DNA of 15,557 nt from Bondarzewia mesenterica (taxonomy: Eukaryota; Basidiomycota; Agaricomycetes; Russulales; Bondarzewiaceae), in NCBI GenBank assembly GCA_004802705.1, contig SGPL01000685.1, positions 1 through 15,557 of the forward strand, given 5' to 3'. The notes under the pieces are model-generated. The model did no database searches. It was not told the origin of the DNA and was given only the letters and a program-made list of their open reading frames with translations. Shown here one piece after another: positions 1 through 9,450 of the stretch (position 1 is its first letter; each line of letters starts with the position of its first letter). Made by a program: the position numbers and the translations under genes.

Positions 1-330
1 ATATTCAGCTTGTTCCCTGCTCCCGTGGGACTGTTTTGGTGGTTATTGCGGGATGTCAAATGGGCAGATTATGAGGTCACCCCCGTCGATGGGAAGGCCA
101 AAGCCTGGGAGAGGAGCAAGAAAATGGGCGGTCTCAAGTGGATCGGCGTGCTGGGAATCCTAGGTTTGGCTGGGTTTATCTGGGGGTCTGTGAACGGCCT
201 GGATTTAAGTATGGTATGTTGCTGTCTGCTATTTCTGTCCTCGAGAGACTAAATAGCTGATTTCGACTAATTTGCATAGATATCCCGAGCGGCGTTGAAA
301 CGTGGATGGGCATCTCATAGCTCTGCGTAA
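1..330 (+). CDS. 3' end of an unidentified membrane-anchored protein (5' truncated by the window)
   Basis: The frame is open from base 1. Exon A runs 1-213, an intron runs 214-279 (GTATGT donor, CTAA branch-like sequence near 266, TAG acceptor), and the last exon 280-330 ends in TAA. The visible C-terminus of 92 residues has an aromatic-rich start (FPAPVGLFWWLLRDVKWADY), a polar linker (EVTPVDGKAKAWERSKK), a hydrophobic segment of about 20 residues (WIGVLGILGLAGFIWGSV) that is probably a transmembrane helix, and a short basic tail ending in HSSA. I do not recognise the family. The clean phase-preserving intron and strong splice sites support a real gene. The N-terminal part lies outside the window, so function cannot be inferred. 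Confidence 0.7.
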
Positions 331-1076
331 CGTGACGATTACCCAAGATGTGTTTATCGGGTATTTAAATAGCTGCACTTCGCAATCTGGTTACGTGAAG
401 GAGGTCCGCTGGAGAACCCAAGTGCTTGTAGTGTGCATGTATGATCTTCGAGGCGGCATTTCTGGTCTATTTAGAAACCCACACGACTAGGTCTCAAGCA
501 TGGTATTCTGATAGTTCTGATGGCACCTGGAATAACGATGGTTCACATAATGATTTGCTGGACTTTCTGTCTAACAACAATGTTCAGCATGAGTTTTCGT
601 TAATGTAACTTCGGTTTAAGCTTTTGAACTTTGTAGCAGCTTTTAATAAAGGTTTTAAAGCCCTTTACAGCAGTTGTATACTTGTAAGTGCTATTTCCTC
701 TTCCACTCGATTTCCCGGATCGAAACTCGCGATAAAAGTCGCTCTGGTTCCGGGCCGGTCGGTTTGCTTCCGCTCGTCCATCATGGACACGTCTCTCGTG
801 CAGACTATCATCCACAATATCTTCCAGAATTTGCATCATTCTAATACTGCATACTGGTCGATTCTCGGGTTGTACTGAGGTCCAATCGCGTACTTGTCTT
901 AGTTTGCTTACATCGGGACTCCGGGAGAAGTCGTGATCCGGACAGATCGGCCCGTGGCGGAAATGTTCCAATCGCACTGCGCAGTGCTCATAAACTATGC
1001 AGAACTATTTATACAGTGTTATGGGCCAATTCCCCTCACAGACCCCCGTCTCGTCCGTCCGCATCTGTATCTCATC
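331..1076. other. Intergenic region, no supported gene
   Basis: This 746-base stretch separates the unidentified membrane gene from the L-arabinitol dehydrogenase gene. Open frames exist on both strands (about 600-977 minus, 624-878 plus), but neither has recognisable motifs or splice-supported extensions. An AATAAA hexamer lies at 645-650. The last 110 bases hold promoter-like elements, listed separately. Confidence 0.6.
968..1030 (+). promoter_or_regulatory. Promoter elements of the L-arabinitol dehydrogenase gene (CCAAT boxes, palindrome, TATA-like)
   Basis: Seen directly: CCAAT at 968-972; a perfect 14-bp palindrome GCACTGCGCAGTGC at 974-987; TATTTATA at 1006-1013, about 65-70 bases before the ATG; and a second CCAAT at 1026-1030. 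CCAAT boxes are bound by the Hap complex in fungi. I know of no factor assigned to this palindrome. That these elements act on this gene is inferred from position only. I did not see an XlnR-type GGCTAA motif. Confidence 0.4.
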
Positions 1077-2337
1077 ATGTCTTCTACCACTATCACTTCC
1101 GAATCCACTACAGTCCGTAGCCTCCAGCTGAAGCCTAACATTGGTGTCTTTACCGATCCACAACACAACCTTTGGATTGACACTGCGTTTCCGTCTGTCG
1201 ACGAGATACAGAAGGGCGATACCCTCCTTCCTGGAGAAGTCGTGGTAGAAGTTAAGAGTACAGGCATCTGTGGGTATGTAGCGCATCAATACTTGGATGG
1301 CAGGTCGTTCAGCCGACCACATGATGAATAGATCGGACGTGCACTTTTGGCATGCCGGACGCATAGGCCCTATGATAGTCGAAGACAAACATATTCTCGG
1401 ACATGAGTCTGCTGGCGAGGTATGCGGCACCAACCCCTTCATAGTTCATAGATCATTACTTGTGCCTCCTGCGTAGATCGTCGCAGTGCATGAATCCGTC
1501 AAGCATCTCAAGCCAGGCGACAAGGTCGCCATTGAACCAAATATTCCCTGTCATGCCTGCCGTCCTTGCCTCACGGGCCATTACAATGGCTGCGAAAACG
1601 TCCTTTTCCGTTCCACGCCCCCCGTCCCTGGCCTCCTCCGCCGCTATATTACTCACCCTGCTGTGTGGTGTCACAAGCTGCCTGACACAATGTCCTTTGA
1701 AGACGGCGCTTTACTTGAGCTTCTTTCAGTGGCTCTTGCAGCAGTGGATAGGGCCAATTTGAGGCTTGGAGATGTAGCTGTGGTGTGCGGTGCCGGTCCG
1801 ATCGGTTTGGTGTCCTTGCTTTGCGCAAAGGCAGCCGGTGCGGAACCGATAGTGATAACGGACATTGATCAGGGGAGACTGGACTTTGCAAAAGAGCTGG
1901 TCGCGGGGCGGCCGGGGACTCTCGAGACATACCTCGTCCAGCGCGGCAAGACCGAGGAGGAGATCGCAGCCGGGATTGTACAGGCTCTGGGTGGTACTGA
2001 GCCAGACATCGCCCTTGAATGCACCGGCGTGGAATCCTCAATTGGGGCTGCAATCCATGCGGTCAGGTTCGGCGGTACAGTGTTCGTGGTCGGAGTTGGG
2101 AAGAACGAGATGAAGTTCCCATTCATGAGACTCTCGACGAGGGAGGTGGATCTGAGATTTCAGTACAGGTACGCGAATACGTGGCCTAAGGCCATCCGGT
2201 TGGTAGACTCGGGACTACTGGCCCCCATTCGCAAGTTGGTGACCCACCGGTTCAAAATTGAGGATGCGGTCAAGGCATTTGAGACGAGTGCAGACGTGAA
2301 GAGCGGGGCTATCAAGGTGTTGATTACGAACCTTTGA
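1077..2337 (+). CDS. lad1: L-arabinitol 4-dehydrogenase (NAD+, zinc-dependent MDR family)
   Basis: Exons are 1077-1273, 1332-1419 and 1477-2337. Introns 1274-1331 and 1420-1476 are GT-AG. The product is 381 residues, close to the roughly 377 usual for fungal LAD. It oxidises L-arabinitol to L-xylulose with NAD+ in the cytosolic fungal L-arabinose pathway. The N-terminal GroES-like domain carries the catalytic zinc region: Cys65 in [15 protein letters not shown] and His90-Glu91 in the GHESAGE motif. The structural zinc lobe has Cys120, 123, 126 and 134 ([15 protein letters not shown]). The Rossmann motif GAGPIG lies at 200-205 and Asp224-Ile225 (ITDID) fits NAD+ preference. VPGLLRRY and HPAVWCHK are typical of LAD rather than xylitol dehydrogenase, although sorbitol or xylitol dehydrogenase remains a weaker alternative. 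Odd point: the family EPLSV motif reads ELLSV, so Pro is replaced by Leu177. The start is the first in-frame ATG giving the normal LAD N-terminus. Confidence 0.93.
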
Positions 2338-2543
2338 CAAGAGACTGCTTTAACGATTCGTAGATTTTGTATTGTGCTGCGTCGTCTGTATGCTTGATCA
2401 AATTCAAAGAAAGCTCGACTTCATGCGATGCATATAAGTACGGTGCCCTACGTGCCAGTGGCGGGTTGAATTAGAGTGGCTGCGGCCGGGCCGGGCCCGT
2501 AAGGCGTAATATTTTCCCATGTTTTTGGTTCCTCATTTATAGT

Positions 2544-2559
2544 ACGCGACGCGACGCGT
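2544..2559 (+). promoter_or_regulatory. MCB-like ACGCG array upstream of the Rad7 gene
   Basis: Three head-to-tail ACGCG units with 5-bp period occupy 2544-2559 and end in the palindromic ACGCGT (2554-2559). ACGCGT is the MluI cell-cycle box recognised by MBF-type factors, which drive G1/S genes including replication and repair genes in yeasts. Here the array ends 25 bases before the Rad7 ATG, so it may also lie in the 5' leader. Function in this organism is inferred. Confidence 0.4.
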
Positions 2560-2584
2560 CAGACGGTTGTCTTCGTCCACCACC

Positions 2585-4774
2585 ATGAGTAGAAACAATG
2601 TTCGTGGACCCACTTCAGCTCTCACCGAATTCCTCAAAGTTCGTTTTTCATGTATTGGATGTGCTTAACAGATAAGTCTAAAAAGTTTGATAGGAATCCG
2701 GGATCACCGCCGCGAGCATAGCTCGTCGAGTGAGAACTCGACATAATCCTGCTGATCCATCCGCAGCTGGGCCCAGCAACACTTCGCAGGCTCAAGGCGA
2801 GGTTGAAGAATCCAATGTGATGAATGGAGCTGGACCAAGCAGGCGGACCAGAAGCGGTGGCGTGTGTTGTCTCTCGTTCCTTCCATTTTTCCTTAGCGCT
2901 GAGCAAGTCGTATTTGTACATCCAGAGAACTGTAGACTACAACTCCGACGATCTTGACGAGGTCAATGACGGACAGCCGACAAAGAAGCGCAAATTGTCC
3001 AAAGCGGCAGAAGCGAAGCTCAAAACCAAGGCAAAGAAAGCAGCGAAGAAAGGAGACGACGACGACTATGAGGACGAGGATGAAGATGCGTATACAGCAT
3101 TGTCAAAGTCAATGTGGACGAACGCTGGGTCGTCTGGGCCAAAACCACCTATCGGAAGCTTCGAAGAGTGCGCAAAATGCGAGAAGCAGTTCACCGTGGT
3201 CAGTCGCTCATCTTTCTCTTCTATCTATTTTACTTATAATCTTGAATCATAATAGACGAAATACACGTTGGTGGCGAATCCCCCTCCTGGATTCTTGTGC
3301 CACTCCTGTGCCAAGGCCTCAGGCGCCGACCCATTCAAGAAGCCTGCTGCAACAAGAAAGCGCAAGACTGCTACAGATAAACGTGTTGTGATCAACTTTG
3401 AGGAAAAACGATTCCCGACCTTGGTTTTCTTGTGCATACAGGTTTGTTTTTACCAACTATAGGTAGAGATTTTGCATCTGATAGCTTGGGCAGGTCATCT
3501 CAAAGTATATCAACGAAGTTGAGGCTCTCGGAGAGATAGGGTCCATTAATATGGACAGTATCATAAGAGCTCTCTCAAGGAATAGAAGCTTGTGCGTGGG
3601 TCGATATTGCCTTCTTGTTGTCGTTCTTAACTCGCGTTATCAGAACACCTGAAAGCGTGAACCTATTCTATAACGCTGAGAATACCAACCTGACCTTGTA
3701 CGATGCTACGAGTACGTCGATTTTTCGGTCATCTACGCGTCACTTTATTCACGAAAAACGGCAGAACTTATTCCGGATGCTCTGTCCTCTCTCGCTTACC
3801 TCAACCCCAACCTGACTAACCTCCGGCTTGACTTTTGTGGTCGCATGAACGATTCAGTCGTTGAAAGCTGGTCGACAGTATTTCCCAATTTGGAGCGCAT
3901 CGAGCTTCTTGGGCCCTTCCTCGTTCGTGTTCCCGGGTGGATGCAATTCTTCAAATCTCATCCGCAGTTGAAGGGGTTCCTCATCACCCAGAGTCCTCGT
4001 TTTGACCTCGAGTGCATACGGATGTTGTCCGAGAACTGTAAGAATCTCACTGAGCTCAGGCTGAAGGAGGTGGGGAAGTTGAACGATGGATTTCTGGAGC
4101 ATATAGAGAAGCTCATACACATCACACATCTCGACCTCTCTGATCCTTCGGATTCGCTTTCAGAGCACGCTGTTACGAGATTACTGAGCATTCTGGGCCC
4201 CAAACTAGCCCAGCTCGACCTATCCGGTCACGGTCTTCTTGGAGATGAATTCCTCAAGGATGCCTTCAAGCCTCATCTTCGCAATCTCCGGTCGCTTGCT
4301 CTCAACAATCTCCCTTTAGTCACCGATGCTGCTTTCGCTTCTCTATTTGAAGCCTGGTCGAATTCTCAGTTCAACTTGAAAATTGCCACGCTTTCTTTTG
4401 CTCGCGTACCTGAGCTGGGCAGCAAATCTTTGGTCACTATCCTTTCACACCCGTGTAGTTCTTGCCTTACTCACTTGAACATCAACGGGTGGAGGCATAC
4501 TTCTGAGGATGCGTTGAAGGCGATAGGCGAGCATGCGAGGGAATTGAGGAAGTTGGATATAGGATGGAATAGGGAGGTGGATGACTTTATAGTCAAAGCG
4601 GTTTTGGATGGGTGCTCAAGGTTGGAAGAGATCAAGCTCTGGGGGTGTAACAAGGTGACAGCGAATTGCCCTCGGAAGGTGAGTGGTTTGTGTATCTTGC
4701 CTTTGCGTCGTTGATCATTATTTTTGCAGAGGAACGTGAGCATTTTTGGAGTGGAATCGCATTCAACTGCTTAG
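2585..4774 (+). CDS. RAD7: DNA repair protein Rad7/Rhp7 (leucine-rich repeat, global-genome NER)
   Basis: Eight exons: 2585-2638, 2694-2861, 2926-3198, 3256-3441, 3494-3591, 3644-3711, 3765-4678 and 4730-4774. They give 601 residues with the frame kept throughout (yeast Rad7 is 565). Rad7 pairs with the Snf2 ATPase Rad16 in the nucleus (NEF4) to find lesions in non-transcribed DNA, and is linked to a cullin/elongin ubiquitin ligase. The N-terminus has the family signature RGPTSALTEFLKESGIT at about residues 7-23. A Lys-rich NLS-like stretch (TKKRK, then KTKAKKAAKK) precedes an acidic run at about 118-129. A paired CxxC unit (Cys156/159 and Cys180/183) looks like a zinc ribbon. About 250-590 are leucine-rich repeats of LxxLxL type, including LKIATLSFARVPEL and LRKLDIGW. 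The C-terminus NCPRKRNVSIFGVESHS is typical of fungal Rad7. The third-exon acceptor (2925) was chosen for frame and is the least certain junction. Confidence 0.92.
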
Positions 4775-5451
4775 GGTCTTGTTCGTTCGTTCGATGTGTT
4801 GTTGCATTGCATGTGGCCCCATCGTATGTTCTCTACGTTTAAATTTTTCACTCTGGTTTTGGACCTCCAATTCCATCCGTGCAAGTTCTGGATTAAAATT
4901 CCGAGATCGCAGTCCGACTGATTGTTTTTCAACTTTCATGCGCACGAGCTTTTAAAAGTACCTTGACGTGAATTTTTCAATCAACGCCGGGGGTTGGAGG
5001 GATCATCGATTATACCCAATACCCTGTGCTGAGTTCCCGGAAAGGCAAGTGTGATATTCCTCCGTCAAGCGTCTAAACCCGACTTCTCTGAGTTTCTCTC
5101 TATTTATTGCAGCTTTTGTGCCATGTCGTTGAGGCAGGCTCTTCCAACAACCGGCGAGTTTTATACTGTCCATGCATCAGACTTGCCAGTAGGGTCATGC
5201 GAAACCCACGTCAACGATGAGGTTCTTTTGATAGGCGGGCACAATAGCCGCGGCCGAGCAGAGCGCGTCTGATAAGACCGGAGGTGAAGCATCTGGCATG
5301 GAGCAAAGCCTTTCGTAACGATTGCGCGATATCAGTAGGACAAGAAGATCCAATTCTGTACGCCATCGGCGAGAGAAAGATGCTACATATACTTAACTGA
5401 TCTCACATTGTTCGTGTGACAATTAAGCACCTCTGCCTGTAGCAAATTTCC
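4775..5451. other. Intergenic region between the Rad7 and Dur3 genes
   Basis: This 677-base stretch has no supported gene. A 73-codon open frame at 5051-5272 (+) has no recognisable motif, no splice-supported extension and no relation to either neighbour. The region carries GATA-type motifs upstream of the permease, listed separately, and is otherwise AT-moderate and non-repetitive. Confidence 0.6.
5229..5276 (+). promoter_or_regulatory. Paired GATA-factor (HGATAR) sites upstream of the urea permease
   Basis: TGATAG lies at 5229-5234 and TGATAAG at 5270-5276, both on the plus strand, about 220 and 180 bases before the permease ATG. A third HGATAR (AGATAA, 5537-5542) falls in the first intron. 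Established: fungal urea permeases are under nitrogen catabolite control by GATA factors of the AreA/Nit2/Gln3 type, and paired nearby sites favour activity. Use of these sites here is inference. A six-base degenerate motif also occurs by chance. Confidence 0.4.
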
Positions 5452-8400
5452 ATGTCGGATCTAGGCATCTCTGAATTCAGGCCGTCACTCGGTACGCCTT
5501 TGTTGGTGAAATTTGACTCAACCCACAATTGCTCAAAGATAATTCGACGGGACAGATCAGAGCGTAGGGTATGGAGTAGTCGTTGGTGAGTAATTTGCCA
5601 GATCATCCATTAATATCTTTTCTAGTAGCAAGGATCGTTACAGGCGTCGGCTTCTTCTTCGCGGGTGTCATGCTTCTGATGACATTCCTGCAATCGAAAT
5701 TTTCCGGCATCTCGCCTTCTGCTTCGGAGGAGTTCTCGGTAAATATCATGATCGTATTGCAATTTTTGAATGTGCCACTAACACAGTATGCGGCAACTAT
5801 TTCAGAGTGCTTCAAGGAGTGTCAAGGCGAGTAGACTTATTTGTCAACGCGGCGAGGTGAAGACTTATGTATGGATCTCTTGTAGCCCGGTCTTGTTTGC
5901 TGTGGAATGTGGGTATTACTTGCACGTTATTTATTTTTATTTATTTGAGTTGTTTAGTGTGAGCGCATGGACATGGAGTGCAACACTTTTACAATCCAGT
6001 ACAGCAGCATACACACTGGGTAAGTCAAGTCCTCCATATAAATTTCCTTTCCTTTCTCTAACACCATAGGCTTTCGTCTGATGGCTGGACGATGCGATTT
6101 CTAGGAGTGAGCGGACCATGGTTTGTACATCAGCTCGAAGAAAGTCAGTATATCGATCATTGATGTGACTCTTTAGGTGGTACGGCGTTGGTGGGACAAT
6201 TCAGGTCGCGATATTTGCCATGGTGGCGGCAAAAGTGAAACTAAATGCCAATGGAGCGCACACCTTCCTCGAAGTATTCGTCAACGCTCGCTGTCACCAC
6301 ATAGCCTGGTAGTCGGACTAATGAGTTTCAGATTGTCAGAATCCGGTTTGGCACAGGCGCTCACCTTCTATTCACCTTCTATGCATTCCTCTGTATCCTT
6401 ATTGTCAGCGGTTCTCTTCTCCGTGCGTATATTGTATCTGGAGGGTATTATTCGTTGTTAATTATCTGATGCAACATCAACGATTCAGTTGGAGGAGCGG
6501 CAACCGTGACTGCTCTGACTGGAATGAATACGAACGCAGCATGCATGCTTCTGCCCGTTGGTATCGCAATCTACGTCATTTTTGGCGGTCTTCGGGCGAC
6601 ATTCATCTGCGATTGGAGTCATACCGTCATCCTGTTCACCATCATATATATATTCATCTTCCGTGTGTAGTGAGTTCCATATCATTCGACTGTTCTGTTG
6701 CCCTGTGACTGACACGACACTTCTGTCAAAAGTGCCACATCCCCAGAGATAGGTAGTATCAGTCGTATGTATGCTCTTTTGAAGCAAGCAGGGATCGATA
6801 CACCTGTCGCCGGCAATAAGGATGGGAGCTACTTGACTATGAAATCCAACGGAGGACTTGTCTTTGGCGCTGCCACCATTCTGAGTGGCTTTTCTGGTGT
6901 CTTCTGTGATCAAGGTAGGCTGTATTCTCATCTCACAATTCACCAATGTTCAGGCACGATTGACGTTCATCCTGATGTTCAGGGTACTGGCAACGGGTGA
7001 GGAAATGCCCCCTTTTTTCAGATAGGCATTGATACGAGAACCAACATAACAGGCTATTGCTAGTGCTCCCGAGTCGACCACAAAAGCCTATGTATGTGTA
7101 AAACTTTTGGGGCTGGAGACAGTACTTCAAATGAACTCATGTGCAGATGCTTGGCGGACTTTCTTGGTTTGCCATCCCATGGGCCTTTGCCTCCTGCCTT
7201 GGTTTGGCGGCTCGAGCGCTTGTAACAAATGTACGTTTTTGACTATCCACCTTATCTTCTTCTCTGAATAGTCTCTACGTTCCAAGCCCAATTTCCCAAC
7301 ATACCCTCATGCTCTCTCTGCTTCACAAACCAGTGCGGGGCTTGCCGCTCCGGCCGCAGCGGCAGTGGTAATGGGCAAAGGCGGTGCAGTTGCTGTTCTG
7401 CTTGTCGTCTTGTGCGTATCCATCAGCCTTAATATGACGGAGACTTATTCTCTTTCGACTGATAGTATGGCCGTCACCTCTGCTGCAAGTGCCGAGTTAA
7501 TCGCTGTATCAAGTCTTTTGTATGTCATTCCGCGCCTCAGCTTGGAAGTGCCGGCCCTTATCTTTAAATTTCTTGCAGCTCTTACGAGTTAGAAACTCCT
7601 TCCAATCATCATATATCCTATGTTTTCTAATGTCATGTCCATTCTCAGCCTATACAGGACATACTATCGCCCTCAGGCATCAGGTCGCGAAATTGTACGA
7701 GTGTCACACGCGTTCATCTGTTTCTGGGCCATCTGGATGGGATGTTGGGCTGTCATTCTGCACAGGGCCAGTATCGATCTTGGATGGGTGCGCGCTCCTG
7801 CATCCCTCTAATTCTAGACATTCTCTGACACTTCTCATAATCCCAGCTCTTTTATGTTCAGTAGGTGTTCTTTTCGTCTTTGGTAGACACAATCTATAAC
7901 TCAATCATATAGGGGCGTTGTTCTGAGCCCAGCGGTGATTCCTATTGGCTTGACCGTCACCTGGCGTAAACTGTCTCGGATGGCTGTTATCACCGGCTCT
8001 TTATCTGGTGCTGCGTTAAGTATGATTGCGTGGATTGTAGGGTGCAAGAAGATCTACGGAAAAGTCAATGTAACAAACTTAGCAGAGCCTTACTCGGCCG
8101 TCTGTTCAGGCTTGACTGGCCTCCTATTCTCTGGTATAGTGACAGTATCTATGTCATTGATAAGTGAGTGACATCCGCGCGTTTTCTCGGGTACCGCTGA
8201 GGATATCTTACCTTCATCAAGAACCCGCAAACTACGACTTTAATGGGACAAGAAATATCACGAGCCCAGATGATCCGATTGTTGATGATCCAGAGCGTGC
8301 TTCAACGAACGATGAGAAAGACAAGTCAAAGAATGGCGAGTCGTATGTCAAGGAAGCACTACCTGAGACGGACAACTCTCAGGAGTTGGAGGCCAGAAAG

Positions 8401-8815
8401 ACCATCAAGAAGACTTTCAGAAAAGCCGCCATTTATTCCGCATTGTTAACGATATGCGTCACGATTGTCGGTACGTTTCAAAGGTCATTACATGCCTTTC
8501 CCGATTGTGTCTAATAGGTCTCGATTCAGTACCGCTCCCTATGTTCTTCTCCAGTTATATCTTTAGCGAGAAATTCTACGCATTCTGGGTGGTTTGCACT
8601 ATGTACGTTCTTCGTGAACTTCTACTGCGTGTTGCAGGCACACTCATATTACAACACACAGTCTGTGGGCGTTCTTAAGTGGAACATTCTGCATCATCCT
8701 GCCCCTTTGGGAGTCCCGCAAGGAGATGGCGATCATTGGCAGCAGCGCATATAATTACTTCTTATATGGAACCAAGCCCGAAACCCACATCGAAGGATCT
8801 TTACACCATTCTTGA
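5452..8815 (+). CDS. DUR3: Dur3-type urea/polyamine permease (sodium:solute symporter family)
   Basis: Twenty-three exons: 5452-5491, 5556-5585, 5644-5738, 5806-5826, 5886-5908, 5958-6019, 6105-6120, 6177-6273, 6332-6422, 6489-6669, 6733-6914, 6983-6996, 7053-7091, 7147-7230, 7287-7411, 7466-7519, 7579-7587, 7649-7787, 7847-7860, 7913-8163, 8222-8470, 8518-8602 and 8662-8815. They total 2055 nt, 684 residues (yeast Dur3 is 735). The plasma-membrane protein takes up urea, and in yeast polyamines, by cation symport. Family blocks in order: DQSVGYGVVVG (14-24), SEEFSSASRSVKPGL (51-65), IVSAWTWSATLLQSSTAAYT (70-89), VSGPWWYGVGGTIQ, AHTFLE, TALTGMNT, FGGLRATFICDW, GSYLTM, GYWQRAIAS, LGGLSWFAIP, NPNFPTYP, AAPAAA, MAVTSAASAELIAVSSL and PIGLTVTWRK. 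About 15 membrane spans are expected. A charged, probably cytosolic loop at about 540-590 (Asp/Glu/Lys-rich) could be regulatory. One intron (5827-5885) needs a GC donor. The start is the only ATG giving a phase-compatible first exon. It sits next to the Rad7 gene with no operon logic. Confidence 0.93.
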
Positions 8816-9450
8816 GGTGGCTAGACAAGTTGCTGTCATGTAAGCTAGATACATATTCACGAGCTTCGATATATCACCAACAATCGAACGAAATATGCGG
8901 CAGACTTAGTTTCTAAAACTTTTCATTTTCATAAAAATCACACTCGCTTATTCGAGTGTATTCACTAGCAACACGCAAACTAGCTCACCGATTAAATACG
9001 GATCAAGACGTAACAGAACTTCCACAAGCCCAAGCGTGCGAGCTTACAATGATACGGCATAGGGTGAGTAAATATATTGTACAGTAGTTGTACATCTTAT
9101 AGATAGATAGCTACATAGTTCGTCCATCTGCTGCTGCTACAGTAATTCAGATCAGATCAGAAGGATTGTCACGATTGAACTAGACCGGTTACAAGCTGAA
9201 CATTGCGCAAATTGGTCCAATTGTTCTGTAAATCCGATCGATACTGCACCGATGCGGTAGCAAGACCAGTTGCTACAAGTACGGGCGGAGCGGAAGTGAA
9301 TTCAAGCCTACCTAGCTATCCAAACCATATAAGCACGCTCTGCCCGTTCCTGTCAAGGAAAATTGTTCTCGGATCGTGGTCGTTTGTGGTTGTTCGGGCA
9401 AGGCGGCGGGAATGACAAGAAGCGAGGTGAGAACGTTCGCCGACCTCATT
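8816..9450. other. Convergent 3' intergenic region
   Basis: The permease (plus) and the coiled-coil gene (minus) converge here, so this stretch should hold both 3' UTRs and polyadenylation regions. It is AT-rich and contains a short hairpin (listed separately) and a GATAGATAG-type micro-run near 9100. No coding region is supported. Confidence 0.6.
8940..8959. repeat. Short inverted repeat (7-bp stem, 6-nt loop) between convergent genes
   Basis: ACACTCG at 8940-8946 and its reverse complement CGAGTGT at 8953-8959 flank the loop CTTATT. It lies about 125 bases after the permease stop codon, in the probable 3' UTR. A role in mRNA 3'-end structure is possible but unproven, and a stem of this length also occurs by chance. 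Confidence 0.35.

Noticed and set aside
600..977. 125-codon minus-strand open frame, and an 84-codon plus-strand frame over the same bases
   Set aside because: Both strands are open, neither shows a known motif, and there is no splice support or continuation. Likely chance frames in an intergenic region.
1649..2126. Several frames on both strands inside the dehydrogenase last exon
   Set aside because: Shadows of the conserved L-arabinitol dehydrogenase coding frame.
5051..5272. 73-codon plus-strand frame between the Rad7 and Dur3 genes
   Set aside because: It has no recognisable family, no splice-compatible join to the permease, and it overlaps the likely promoter.
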